In this document: positions 16,274 to 24,202 of the stretch, in pieces
How positions within the stretch are numbered: the stretch's first letter is position 1
Layout of the letters: each line of letters begins with the position of its first letter
Assembly: GCA_031373695.1 (NCBI GenBank)
Contig: JANMNC010000110.1
Span: 1-27,987 of the forward strand
Reading direction: 5' to 3'
DNA from: Methylotenera_A sp031373695
Lineage (GTDB): Bacteria > Pseudomonadota > Gammaproteobacteria > Burkholderiales > Methylophilaceae
Length of the DNA stretch: 27,987 bases
Translations under genes and position numbers: made by a program
Notes under the pieces: model-generated
Databases searched by the model: none
Told to the model about the DNA's origin: nothing
Seen by the model: the letters and a program-made list of their open reading frames with translations, nothing else

Positions 16274-17146
16274 ATGAAAAATATTGGAACATTTTTAGTG
16301 GGGCTTTTTGTATTGTTGGTAATACTGAGCATGTCTTTTTTTACAGTAGATCAGCGCGAATACGCACTGGTATTTAGATTAGGCGAAATTGTTTCTGTTA
16401 AAAAAGACCCTGGTCTTTATTTTAAGATACCTTTAATCGATGGTTTGAAATACTTCGAAAAACGTATTGTCACACTAGATTGGGAGCAGCCTGCCGAGAT
16501 TGTAACTAGCGAAAACAAAACCATGACAGTGGATTCTTTTGTTAAATGGCGCATTATTGACCCTGCAAAATACTATGTTTCAGTAAAAGAAGGTGGCGAA
16601 GCTGCTGCCGAAGATAGATTGTCGCAAGTAGTCAATGCTGGCTTACGCGATGAGTTTGGTAAACGTACCGTGCGCGATGTTATTGCTGGCGAGCGCGGCG
16701 TTATTATGAATAATATGAAAATCAGAGCTGATAAAGAAGCGCGCCAAATTGGTATTCAAGTGGTTGATGTGCGTCTTAAACGTGTTGATTACTCTGAAGA
16801 TATTAGTAAATCAGTGTTCGACCGTATGATTGCAGAGCGTAAGCGTATTGCCAACCAGTTGCGCTCTGAAGGTTCTGCAGCTTCAGAAAAAATACGAGCC
16901 GATGCTGATAAGCAACGTGAAGTCATTATTGCTGAGGCTTTCCGTGATGCACAGAAAATGAAAGGTGAGGGCGACGCTAAAGCGGCGCAAATTTACTCTG
17001 GCGCTTATGGTAAAAATCCTGAGTTTTATGCCTTTTATCGTAGCCAAGAAGCCTACAAAAACAGCTTCAAAAGTAAATCAGATGTCATGGTGTTAGATCC
17101 AAAGTCAGAGTTCTTTAAATACATGCGTGGCGCTGGCGGTAAATAG
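16274..17146 (+). CDS. hflC: FtsH protease modulator HflC
   Basis: 290-residue SPFH-family partner of HflK. I chose the ATG at 16274, which has AAAGAGA upstream at about 7 bases and gives the normal short N-terminus MKNIGTFLVG; an in-frame TTG 15 bases earlier has no good ribosome-binding site. One membrane segment (about 4-24) is followed by the SPFH domain (VDQREYALVFRLGEIV, KKDPGLYFKIP, VTLDWEQPAEIVTSE) and a helical C-terminal region (DVRLKRVDYSEDIS, MIAERKRIANQLRSEG, ADKQREVIIAEAFRDAQ). It ends near the membrane-cage tip with the usual VLDPKSEFFKYM. A small hairpin, GCGCT-AAAC-AGCGC, sits in the gap after hflK (about 16232-16245). It is shorter than E. coli HflC (334), as is normal in Betaproteobacteria. 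Confidence 0.96.
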   Translation: MKNIGTFLVGLFVLLVILSMSFFTVDQREYALVFRLGEIVSVKKDPGLYFKIPLIDGLKYFEKRIVTLDWEQPAEIVTSENKTMTVDSFVKWRIIDPAKYYVSVKEGGEAAAEDRLSQVVNAGLRDEFGKRTVRDVIAGERGVIMNNMKIRADKEARQIGIQVVDVRLKRVDYSEDISKSVFDRMIAERKRIANQLRSEGSAASEKIRADADKQREVIIAEAFRDAQKMKGEGDAKAAQIYSGAYGKNPEFYAFYRSQEAYKNSFKSKSDVMVLDPKSEFFKYMRGAGGK

Positions 17147-17188
17147 CCGTTACAGCATTGAATCTAAATAGTTATTTAACGCGTATAA

Positions 17189-17374
17189 ATGAATACTAGC
17201 TTACTAACTGCGCTGGGTTTAATGCTGGTGCTAGAAGGCTTATTGCCACTAATTGCACCGCAAGCTTGGCGAGAAACTTTCAAGCGAATGGTTGCTTTGA
17301 AAGATGGCCAACTACGTTTTGTAGGCTTAATTTCAATTGCTGGCGGGTTGTTACTTTTTTGGATTTCGAAATGA
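17189..17374 (+). CDS. DUF2065 (YjeT-like) small membrane protein
   Basis: 61-residue inner-membrane protein of the DUF2065 family, with two hydrophobic segments (about 4-24 and 43-59) joined by a short charged loop (WRETFKRMVALKDGQLR). LMLVLEGLLPLIAPQAWR and LRFVGLISIAGGLLLFW are family-typical. E. coli yjeT likewise follows hflC and precedes purA, so this is a conserved neighbour of the HflKC locus with no established function. Its stop codon overlaps the start of the next gene (ATGA at 17371-17374), which implies coupled translation with the FecR-domain protein. Confidence 0.88.
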   Translation: MNTSLLTALGLMLVLEGLLPLIAPQAWRETFKRMVALKDGQLRFVGLISIAGGLLLFWISK

Positions 17375-17994
17375 AATTAGTACTTAATTGCATTGGTTTG
17401 CTTTTTTATGCGGCTTCTAACTTAGCGCTTGCTGCGCAATGCAATATTGGTAAAGTGGAAGATGTTTCAGGTAACCCCAAACTTGAGCGTAATGGCCGAG
17501 TGATTAATGTAGGCACAGACATTTTAGTATGCAAAGGCGATAAATTTATTACTGACAGCGCTAGCGTGATGAAGTTAAAGCTGAGAGATGGTTCACTTAT
17601 TACCGTGGGTAAAGACTCCGAGTTTACAGTTGCCGAATATAAAATTTATAAAGATAAGCCAAACTTAGCACTGTTTGAGCTTACCAAAGGTGCGTTTAGG
17701 GCGGTGACAGGTTTTATAACTAAGCGGCCACATCGTTATGAGATTAAAACAGCGGTAGCAACCATTGGTGTGCGCGGAACAGATTTTTGGGGCGGTTATG
17801 GCCTTACAGAAAATGGTCTCGATGTTGTAATGCTTTCTGGTAAAGGTGTTTATGTTAAAAATAACCAAGGCGAAACGGTGGAGTTAGATGTTGCAGGGTT
17901 TGGTACAACTGTAATAGATGGCGCTGTGCCAAACATCCCAAAAAAATGGGGTGACGAAAAGGTAGCTAAAGCAGTTGCAACTATCACACCTTAA
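17371..17994 (+). CDS. Periplasmic FecR-domain protein
   Basis: 207-residue exported protein. The ATG at 17371 overlaps the stop of the DUF2065 gene and gives a clean signal peptide (about 1-22, LALAA then QCN); an upstream in-frame start would disrupt it. The cysteine at 24 is preceded by Gln, so this is probably a type I rather than a lipoprotein signal. The FecR domain covers about residues 50-150: GDKFITDSASVMKLKLRDGSLITVGKDSEF split over the first strands, FELTKGAFRAVTG, then ATIGVRGTDFWG, the family's TIGVRGT hallmark. Unlike true FecR, it has no N-terminal cytoplasmic anti-sigma segment, and no ECF sigma or TonB receptor gene is nearby. Such stand-alone domains occur in Betaproteobacteria with unknown roles, perhaps in binding cell-surface ligands. 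The domain is clear; the function is unknown. Confidence 0.88.
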   Translation: MKLVLNCIGLLFYAASNLALAAQCNIGKVEDVSGNPKLERNGRVINVGTDILVCKGDKFITDSASVMKLKLRDGSLITVGKDSEFTVAEYKIYKDKPNLALFELTKGAFRAVTGFITKRPHRYEIKTAVATIGVRGTDFWGGYGLTENGLDVVMLSGKGVYVKNNQGETVELDVAGFGTTVIDGAVPNIPKKWGDEKVAKAVATITP

Positions 17995-18104
17995 TATTTA
18001 ACTGATAATCTTTAGCTGCTAATAACCAGTTGGCTGTTTTGTAAAAAATATAAAAAACAAACAAAAAACAGATAAATAGCTACAAAAGCACTAAATAACG
18101 ATAA

Positions 18105-18131
18105 AATCTTAAATTATTCAATTTTAAGATT
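18105..18131. other. AT-rich inverted repeat upstream of hisZ
   Basis: Perfect 9-bp arms AATCTTAAA (18105-18113) and TTTAAGATT (18123-18131) with a 9-base loop lie 24 bases before the hisZ ATG. They sit in an AT-rich 161-bp gap (17995-18155) in which I see no gene. The repeat could be an operator or merely a product of AT richness; the gap probably also holds a promoter for hisZ-purA. Confidence 0.35.
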
Positions 18132-18155
18132 CAATTTTCACTTTAGAACCCCAAC

Positions 18156-19334
18156 ATGCGTAACTGGTTACTACCCGAGTTTATAGAAGACGTGCTGCCC
18201 AATGACGCCGCACGCATAGAGCTATTGCGCCGAAAATTATTAGATTTATTCAAAGTGCATGGCTACCAATATGTGATTCCGCCGACTTTAGAATATTTAG
18301 AGTCACTGATTACAGGTACAGGGCACGATTTAGATTTGGCCACTTTTAAAGTGGTGGATCAGCTTACTGGTCGTTTGATGGGTATTCGCGCTGATACCAC
18401 ACCGCAAGCTGCGCGTATTGATGCGCACATGTTAAATCATCAAGGCGTTTCGCGTTTATGTTATGCAGGTACAGTGCTGCGCACTAAGCCAGATGGCCTT
18501 GCTCGCACGCGTGAGCCATTACAGTTAGGTGCTGAGTTGTTTGGCCACGCAGGTATCGAAAGCGATATTGAAATTCAGCGTTTAATGATTAAAGCCTTGC
18601 AGGCTTTAGGCTTGTCAGACCTGCACATCGATTTTAGCCATGTGGCCATATTTGAAAGCTTAGTGCAAGCAGCTAAAGTAAATGCTAGCCTTGAACAAGC
18701 CTTGTATGCAGCATTGCAGAGCAAAGACAAAGCGAGCGTAGCTGAATTGGCAAGTGGCTTAGATGCTAGCATTAAGCAAGCGCTTATTAGCCTGACTGAC
18801 TTAAATGGTGACGTTGATGTTTTACAAAAAGCTGAGCAAACTTTACCAAAATTACCTGCTATTAATTTAGCCTTAGCTGATTTGCGCGCAGTTGCAAGCA
18901 AATTAGCCGATATGCATGTACATGTAAGCTTCGATTTAAGCGAGTTGCGTGGTTACCATTATCATAGCGGTATTGTGTTTGCGGCATATGCTCAGGGTTA
19001 CGCAGGGCCATTGGCCTTGGGTGGGCGTTACGATGAAGTGGGTATTGCTTTTGGGCGTGCACGACCAGCTACAGGATTTAGTATCGACTTGCGTGGTGCA
19101 GTAACTGCGCTACCTCCTGCTAAATTGCCTAAAGCCATCTTAGCGCCGGTGAGTGATAACGCGCAAGACGAACAATTATTAACTAATAAAATAGAATCAT
19201 TACGTGCCGAAGGCCTGGTGGTGATTAGAGTTTTACCCAACTCTCAACCAAACCCAGTTGAGCTTAATTGCGATAGCGCATTAGTATTGCGTGACGGCGA
19301 GTGGTTAATCGAATCGCTAAAATCAGAAAAATAG
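18156..19334 (+). CDS. hisZ: ATP phosphoribosyltransferase regulatory subunit HisZ
   Basis: 392-residue paralogue of histidyl-tRNA synthetase that lacks aminoacylation and acts as the regulatory partner of short-form HisG in the first step of histidine synthesis. The class II synthetase-like core spans about 1-320: LPEFIEDVLPNDAARIELLRRKL, YQYVIPPTLEYLESL, FKVVDQLTGRLMGIRADTTPQAARIDAH split over motif 2, then LQLGAELFG and LALGGRYDEVG with GFSIDL (motif 3 region). The last 70 residues are a poorly conserved C-terminal segment rather than a full anticodon-binding domain. The position before purA matches the common betaproteobacterial order hflC-hisZ-purA. A catalytic short HisG is expected elsewhere in the genome. 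Confidence 0.94.
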   Translation: MRNWLLPEFIEDVLPNDAARIELLRRKLLDLFKVHGYQYVIPPTLEYLESLITGTGHDLDLATFKVVDQLTGRLMGIRADTTPQAARIDAHMLNHQGVSRLCYAGTVLRTKPDGLARTREPLQLGAELFGHAGIESDIEIQRLMIKALQALGLSDLHIDFSHVAIFESLVQAAKVNASLEQALYAALQSKDKASVAELASGLDASIKQALISLTDLNGDVDVLQKAEQTLPKLPAINLALADLRAVASKLADMHVHVSFDLSELRGYHYHSGIVFAAYAQGYAGPLALGGRYDEVGIAFGRARPATGFSIDLRGAVTALPPAKLPKAILAPVSDNAQDEQLLTNKIESLRAEGLVVIRVLPNSQPNPVELNCDSALVLRDGEWLIESLKSEK

Positions 19335-19397
19335 CATCAAACAATTGTTCTTAAACAGTTGCCATTAAATAGTTGAATTATTAAAAGCAGTCAATTT

Positions 19398-20759
19398 ATG
19401 TTAAATAACACAGTAAAAAATTCAGGTAAAAATATCGCCAAAAATGTCGTGGTTATCGGCACACAGTGGGGCGATGAAGGCAAAGGTAAAATTGTCGATT
19501 GGCTAACTGACCATGCGCAAGGCGTTGTGCGCTTTCAGGGCGGCCATAATGCAGGCCATACCTTAGTGGTAGGCCAAGGTGCAGCGCAGCGCGTTTACAA
19601 ACTAAATCTGGTGCCATCGGGCATTGTGCGCGCAGGTGTTAATTGCTATATCGGCAACGGCGTGGTGTTAGATGCTGGACATTTATTAAGTGAAATTGCC
19701 GCTCTTGAGAAAGATGGGCTTGAGGTTAAAGGCCGTTTAAAAGTAAGCCCTGGTTGCCCATTGATATTAAGCCATCATGTGGCGGTAGATGTTGCGCGTG
19801 AGGCTAAACGTAGCCTAGACAAGAAAATTGGCACCACTGGCAAAGGCATTGGCCCAACTTATGAAGACAAAGTGGCCCGCCGTGCGTTGCGTGTTTATGA
19901 TTTGTTTTACCCAGAGCGCTTTGCCGAAAAACTACGTGAGGTGATGGATTACCATAATTTTGTGTTAACCAATTATCTTGGCGCACAAGCGGTTGATTTT
20001 AATCAACAATATGATGCCAGTATGGCGCAGGCCATTGCTTTAAAACCAATGGTTTCAGATATTTCAGCTGAACTTTACGCGGCTAATGCACGTGGTGAAA
20101 ATTTATTATTTGAAGGCGCACAAGGTACTTTGTTAGACATCGACCACGGCACTTACCCATATGTTACATCTAGCAACTGCATTGCAGGCCAAGCCTCAGC
20201 AGGTACTGGCGTTGGTGCTAATATGCTGCATTATGTATTGGGTATCACTAAAGCCTACACTACGCGTGTAGGCGGCGGGCCTTTCCCTAGTGAGTTAGAT
20301 ATTGATACTGAAACCAGCCCAGGTTATCAAATGTCGACCAAAGGCCAAGAAATTGGCACCGTAACTAAACGTAAACGCCGCTGTGGTTGGTTTGATGCGG
20401 CAGCACTTCGTCGTTCTGCTCGCATTAACGGCCTAACAGGCTTGTGTATTACTAAGTTAGATGTATTAGATGGCATTGATAGTCTAGATATTTGTACTGG
20501 TTACGAGCTAGATGGCAAATTTATCGATATGTTGCCAGTTGGCGCAGATGATGTGGCACGCTGTAAGCCAATCTATGAAACCGTTGCAGGCTGGAGTGAT
20601 AATACCTTTGGCGTAAAAACGTGGAATGGTTTACCTAAAAACGCACAAAACTATCTAAACCGCTTAGAACAACTTTGTGGTGTAAAAATCGCAATCGTTT
20701 CAACAGGCCCAGAGCGTGATGAAACCATTATTATTGAGCATCCTTTTTCTCAAAACTAA
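19398..20759 (+). CDS. purA: Adenylosuccinate synthetase
   Basis: 453-residue cytoplasmic enzyme that makes adenylosuccinate from IMP, aspartate and GTP, the first committed step to AMP. The phosphate-binding loop is GTQWGDEGKGK (21-31), containing the catalytic Asp D26; FQGGHNAGHTLV carries the catalytic His. Further hallmarks are GTTGKGIGPTYEDK, LLFEGAQGTLLDIDHGTYPYVTSSN split over two strands, TRVGGGPFPSE, RRCGWFDAAALR and ITKLDVLDG. It is about 20 residues longer than E. coli PurA (432), mainly from a lysine/asparagine-rich N-terminal extension of roughly 12 residues ahead of NVVVIG. The start at 19398 is the only ATG that keeps the core intact. Four C1-cofactor genes follow 9 bp downstream and may be co-transcribed. 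Confidence 0.97.
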   Translation: MLNNTVKNSGKNIAKNVVVIGTQWGDEGKGKIVDWLTDHAQGVVRFQGGHNAGHTLVVGQGAAQRVYKLNLVPSGIVRAGVNCYIGNGVVLDAGHLLSEIAALEKDGLEVKGRLKVSPGCPLILSHHVAVDVAREAKRSLDKKIGTTGKGIGPTYEDKVARRALRVYDLFYPERFAEKLREVMDYHNFVLTNYLGAQAVDFNQQYDASMAQAIALKPMVSDISAELYAANARGENLLFEGAQGTLLDIDHGTYPYVTSSNCIAGQASAGTGVGANMLHYVLGITKAYTTRVGGGPFPSELDIDTETSPGYQMSTKGQEIGTVTKRKRRCGWFDAAALRRSARINGLTGLCITKLDVLDGIDSLDICTGYELDGKFIDMLPVGADDVARCKPIYETVAGWSDNTFGVKTWNGLPKNAQNYLNRLEQLCGVKIAIVSTGPERDETIIIEHPFSQN

Positions 20760-20768
20760 ATATCATAA

Positions 20769-21338
20769 ATGCAAAAACAGCGTTTAGCTTGGGCAATCAC
20801 GGGTTCTGGACACTTTCTACGCGAGTCACTGGCACTATTAACTACACTTGAAAACGTTGACATTTTTTTAAGTAAAGCGGCTGCAGAAATCATCAAGCAA
20901 TATGGTTTTCAGGCACAGTTAGACGCAACTGGTCACAAAGTTTATCAAGATAAAACCGCCAGCAGCGTGCCTGTGGAGTTGTTTTATGAGGGCTGCTATC
21001 ATACCTTGGTGATTGCGCCTGCCACTTCAAATACCATCGCTAAGATGGCCTACGGTTTTTCAGATTCGTTGATTACTAATTTATATGCACAAGCTGGTAA
21101 AACACGCGTACCAAGCATTGTGTTTGCTTGTGATACGGTACCAAGTGCTGGCTCGAAATCTATCGATTCTGAGGCACCACGAGATAATATAGTTAAAGTT
21201 TATCCGCGAAAAATTGATCTGGATAATGTAGAAAAATTAACTACTTTTGAATCTACCGAAATTGTCGGCAGTATTCAATGCCTCCAGAAGGCAATATCCA
21301 TGCGGATTGCAGACATAACAAATAAAGATGTGAGTTAA
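20769..21338 (+). CDS. Flavoprotein, DmrB/AfpA-like (putative dihydromethanopterin reductase)
   Basis: 189-residue protein of the flavoprotein family (PF02441, the PpcDC/UbiX-like fold), which binds FMN. The opening RLAWAITGSGHFLRESLALL is the nucleotide-fold entry, and the family's FMN-contacting segment appears as APATSNTIAKMAYGFSDSL, followed by ITNLYAQAGKTRVPSIV. These segments resemble archaeoflavoproteins such as AfpA and Methanosarcina DmrB, the dihydromethanopterin reductase that completes tetrahydromethanopterin. A C-terminal ferredoxin-like iron-sulfur motif is not present. Its position ahead of three cofactor-synthesis genes (gap of 2 bp to the next) supports a role in forming the reduced pterin. 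The fold is firm; the reductase role is inference from similarity and context. Confidence 0.78.
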   Translation: MQKQRLAWAITGSGHFLRESLALLTTLENVDIFLSKAAAEIIKQYGFQAQLDATGHKVYQDKTASSVPVELFYEGCYHTLVIAPATSNTIAKMAYGFSDSLITNLYAQAGKTRVPSIVFACDTVPSAGSKSIDSEAPRDNIVKVYPRKIDLDNVEKLTTFESTEIVGSIQCLQKAISMRIADITNKDVS

Positions 21339-21340
21339 GT

Positions 21341-22783
21341 ATGGCTGAAAAGCTATTATTTGTAACGGGTAAATTGGCCGAAAAAAGCTTGAACAAAGTT
21401 TTACAAGAGATTCAAACCCAAACGCGTAAAAATCCTAATCCACCTCAGTTTAAATTCCGTGTCGAGCAAATAGGCGTATCGGTCGCTGCACTGATGACGC
21501 CCGATTTAATTGCGCGCCGCCTAAAAAACACGCATAACGCCAATAAAATGATTCTGCCAGGGCTTTGTCAAGGCGATTTAAGCCAATTACACCGCCAATT
21601 TGGCATTCCAGTTGAGCGTGGTCCAAACGATTTAAAAGATTTGCCGCAATATTTTGGCCAACAAGGTTTAACGCCCGATTTAAGTCAATATAGCGTGCAG
21701 ATTTTTGCTGAAATTGTCGATGCGCCTCATTTAACTGTGGATGAAATTGTGGCAAAAGCTACACTTTTTCAAGCGCAAGGTGCTAATGTGATTGATTTAG
21801 GCTGCTTGCCGGGCAGGCCATTTTTGCACTTGGCAGACGCTGTAAAAGCGCTTAAAGCAGCAGGTTTTAAAGTAAGTGTAGACTCTATGCAAGCAGACGA
21901 GTTGCTGCTGGCTGGCAAGGCTGGTGCCGATTATTTATTAAGCTTAACTGAAAAAACTTTGTGGATTGCCGATGCCGTGCAAGCCACGCCGGTATTGATT
22001 CCTAGCAAGCCTGGCAATATGGCTTCGCTATATCGTGCTATTGAAACTTGTTTAAAAAAAGGTAAGCCATTTATTGCCGATGCGATTTTAGACCCAATTC
22101 ATTTTGGGCTGGCTAACTCAATTGTGCGCTATCATCGCTTGCGTAAAAAATATCCAAACATTGCCATTATGATGGGCATTGGTAATTTAACCGAGCTAAC
22201 TGATGCTGATACCACAGGTATTAATGCGATTTTATTTGGACTAATTAGTGAGCTTAATATTAATGCGGTGTTGGCAACATCGGTTAGTGCGCATGCAGTG
22301 AATGCGATTGCCGAGGCCGATAATGCGCGTCGCGTGATGTATCGCGCAAAGCAAGATGACCGTTTGCCGCGTGGCTATAGTAATGGCTTGCTTGGATTGC
22401 ATGATAGAAAGCCGTTTTCGTATGATGCTGCAGAAATTGCAGAATTTGCCGCACAAATAAAAGACCCAAGTTTTAGAATTATGGTGAGTGAAGCGGGTGT
22501 GCATGTATACAATCGCGATGGTCTTTTGCAAGATATTGATCCGTATGCCTTTTATGCAGATTTAGGCGTGCAAAATGATGCGTCGCATGCATTTTATTTG
22601 GGCGTAGAGTTGGCGCGTGCGCAAATTGCTTGGCAACTTAAAAAACGTTATGTGCAAGATGAACAGCTAAACTGGGGTGTGGCGGGCGATACTGAAAAAC
22701 CTGAGATAAGAAAAAGTCATCGTGAGGCTTCAATTAAAGAAAAAAGCAGACAACAAAAAGTTAAGCTAGAAAAGCCTGAATAA
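21341..22783 (+). CDS. Dihydropteroate synthase-like protein (DUF6513, tetrahydromethanopterin synthesis)
   Basis: 480-residue protein of the archaeal/methylotroph dihydropteroate synthase-related family. The N-terminal 125 residues (LLFVTGKLAEKSLNKVLQEI, VAALMTPDLIARRL, ILPGLCQGDL) form the DUF6513-type domain. Residues about 130-370 are a pterin-binding-like TIM barrel: EIVDAPHLTVDEIVAKA, GANVIDLGCLPGRP, FKVSVDSMQADELLLAG, GADYLLSL and IMMGIGNLTELTDADTTG correspond to the DHPS strand order. DRLPRGYSNGLLGLHDRKPF is split over the next loop. The last 25 residues are a lysine-rich tail. In H4MPT organisms this family is thought to join the pterin to the aminobenzoate-ribose moiety or an equivalent step; the exact reaction is not settled. 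It sits in a cluster with DUF447 and mfnB genes. Confidence 0.85.
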   Translation: MAEKLLFVTGKLAEKSLNKVLQEIQTQTRKNPNPPQFKFRVEQIGVSVAALMTPDLIARRLKNTHNANKMILPGLCQGDLSQLHRQFGIPVERGPNDLKDLPQYFGQQGLTPDLSQYSVQIFAEIVDAPHLTVDEIVAKATLFQAQGANVIDLGCLPGRPFLHLADAVKALKAAGFKVSVDSMQADELLLAGKAGADYLLSLTEKTLWIADAVQATPVLIPSKPGNMASLYRAIETCLKKGKPFIADAILDPIHFGLANSIVRYHRLRKKYPNIAIMMGIGNLTELTDADTTGINAILFGLISELNINAVLATSVSAHAVNAIAEADNARRVMYRAKQDDRLPRGYSNGLLGLHDRKPFSYDAAEIAEFAAQIKDPSFRIMVSEAGVHVYNRDGLLQDIDPYAFYADLGVQNDASHAFYLGVELARAQIAWQLKKRYVQDEQLNWGVAGDTEKPEIRKSHREASIKEKSRQQKVKLEKPE

Positions 22784-22807
22784 TAAACGCTAAAAATTAA
22801 GTAAAAA

Positions 22808-23392
22808 ATGATTCTAGAAACAATTATTACGACTGTTGATATAGTCGGCAAGCCACATGTGACGCCATTCGGCGTGCGGTGTGAAGACGAAATTATCATC
22901 ATTTCACCTTATAAGCCATCCACTACGCTTGATAATATTTTGGCTACAAAATGTGCGGTAATGAATTTAAGCGATGATGTGCGAATTTTTGCAGGCGCGC
23001 TTACGGGACGACAGCCTTGGGCGCTTGTGCCAGCAAGTCAAATACAGGGTTATAGGCTATCTAATTGTTTAGCACACAGCGAGTTACAGCTACTAGAAGT
23101 GCGTGACGATGGTTTGCGCCCTCAATTATTTATGCAAAAGGTATTCAGTGAAAATCATCAAGCATTTTCTGGGTTTAATCGTGCGCAAGCTGCGGTAATT
23201 GAGTTGGCTGTGCTGGTTAGTCGATTAGATAGACTGCCAAAAGAAAAAGTGATGACGGAGTTAGCCTATTTACAAATAGCCATAGATAAAACTGCAGGCG
23301 AAAATGAGCGTGAGGCTTGGGGCTGGTTGCTAAGTAAAATACAAAGTTTTTATAGCAATACAATCACTAAAATGACTGAAAATAAAGCATGA
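22808..23392 (+). CDS. DUF447 domain protein, linked to H4MPT/methylofuran synthesis
   Basis: 194-residue member of the DUF447 family, found in methanogens and H4MPT-using methylotrophs. The N-terminus ILETIITTVDIVGKPHVTPFGVR resembles the flavin-reductase-like split barrel seen in solved DUF447 structures, and IIISPYKPSTTLDNI and CAVMNLSDDVRIFAGALTG follow the family pattern. The C-terminal half (ECRV-type replaced by LEVRDDGLRPQLFMQKVF, then AFSGFNRAQAAVIELAVLVSRL) is helical and also conserved in the family. No activity is established. The family tracks with these cofactors across genomes, and here the stop overlaps the mfnB start by ATGA (23389-23392), so the two are probably translated together. 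No strong Shine-Dalgarno precedes the ATG at 22808. Confidence 0.85.
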   Translation: MILETIITTVDIVGKPHVTPFGVRCEDEIIIISPYKPSTTLDNILATKCAVMNLSDDVRIFAGALTGRQPWALVPASQIQGYRLSNCLAHSELQLLEVRDDGLRPQLFMQKVFSENHQAFSGFNRAQAAVIELAVLVSRLDRLPKEKVMTELAYLQIAIDKTAGENEREAWGWLLSKIQSFYSNTITKMTENKA

Positions 23393-24111
23393 CGCAACTA
23401 CTCATTAGTGTAAAAAATGTTGACGAGGCTTTGCTTGCCCTGCATGCAGGTGCAGATGTGATTGACTTAAAAGAACCCAGTAATGGTGCGCTTAGTGCGC
23501 TAGATATAGATACCTGCCTAGAAATTAGCAATGAATTAAATGGCCGCAGCATAATAAGTGCGGCTGTGGGCGAGCAGCACCTTTGTATGGCTGATTTGGT
23601 TACAGCCATTCTTAATTATCATCAAATTGGCGTCGATATTATTAAATTTGTGGCGTCTGAATTATTTACAGATGAAAAATTTGAGGCAGAAATGCTTAAA
23701 TTATCATCATCTGGCATAAAAATGGTGGCTGTTTTTTTTGCGGATGAGAGCCTAAATTTGCAATGGCTAAAACCAGTAAAAAACGCAGGTTTTTTTGGCG
23801 TAATGCTTGATACCAAAAATAAATACAAAAATTTACTGCAAGTGCTCACAAAAGATGATTTACAGTTGTTTACACAAAACTGTCAACAATATGATTTAAA
23901 ATGTGGCTTTGCAGGTTCTTTAAGACCACAACATATAGATTTCTTAATGCAATTTAATCCTACATACCTTGGTTTTAGGGGTGGCGTTTGTAAAGATTTT
24001 ATAAGAAGCTCGGTCTTATCAAGACAAAGCGTGTTAGAGGCTAAAAAGTTGTTGCTCAAACACAACAACTTTATGAATAAACCGCAAAGAATCGGGCACT
24101 TAGCCTTATAA
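23389..24111 (+). CDS. mfnB: (5-formylfuran-3-yl)methyl phosphate synthase MfnB
   Basis: 240-residue MfnB/DUF556 protein. In Methanocaldococcus, MfnB converts two glyceraldehyde 3-phosphate molecules to 4-hydroxymethyl-2-furancarboxaldehyde phosphate, the furan precursor of methanofuran; methylotrophs use the homologue for methylofuran. The sequence has the TIM-barrel opening LLISVKNVDEALLALHAGAD and the key VIDLKEPSNGALSA, with K28 placed as the Schiff-base lysine. K86 (IIKFVAS) and D141-x-x-x-K145 (MLDTKNK) match the other catalytic positions by order and spacing. CGFAGSLRPQHI and YLGFRGGVC are the closing phosphate-binding strands. The gene overlaps the DUF447 gene by 4 bp and is last in the cluster; a hairpin (24101-24117) covers its stop codon. 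Confidence 0.9.
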   Translation: MTQLLISVKNVDEALLALHAGADVIDLKEPSNGALSALDIDTCLEISNELNGRSIISAAVGEQHLCMADLVTAILNYHQIGVDIIKFVASELFTDEKFEAEMLKLSSSGIKMVAVFFADESLNLQWLKPVKNAGFFGVMLDTKNKYKNLLQVLTKDDLQLFTQNCQQYDLKCGFAGSLRPQHIDFLMQFNPTYLGFRGGVCKDFIRSSVLSRQSVLEAKKLLLKHNNFMNKPQRIGHLAL

Positions 24112-24117
24112 AGGCTA
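24101..24117 (+). terminator. Short hairpin on the mfnB stop codon
   Basis: TAGCCTT (24101-24107) and AAGGCTA (24111-24117) are perfect 7-bp arms around a 3-base loop that includes part of the TAA stop. Only scattered T residues follow, so it would be a weak terminator at best. It lies at the end of the cofactor run and ahead of the ompA promoter region. Confidence 0.3.
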
Positions 24118-24126
24118 GATTGTTCA

Positions 24127-24155
24127 TTGCATAGTGCATGAAGTTTTAGTATAGT
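24127..24155 (+). promoter_or_regulatory. Candidate promoter of the OmpA-family gene
   Basis: TTGCAT (24127-24132) and TATAGT (24150-24155) are 17 bases apart, upstream of a good AGGAG ribosome-binding site before the ATG at 24203. The -35 match is poor. A dedicated promoter is expected for an abundant porin, but this exact placement is tentative. Confidence 0.33.
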
Positions 24156-24202
24156 TAGTCGTGGAAGTTGGTTTTGATAGTCGTTAATTAGGAGCTTTAA
24201 TA

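Noticed and set aside
17266..17370. N-terminal extension of the FecR-domain protein in the frame overlapping DUF2065
   Set aside because: The extension has no conserved sequence and would bury the signal peptide; the ATG at 17371 with the ATGA overlap is the natural start.
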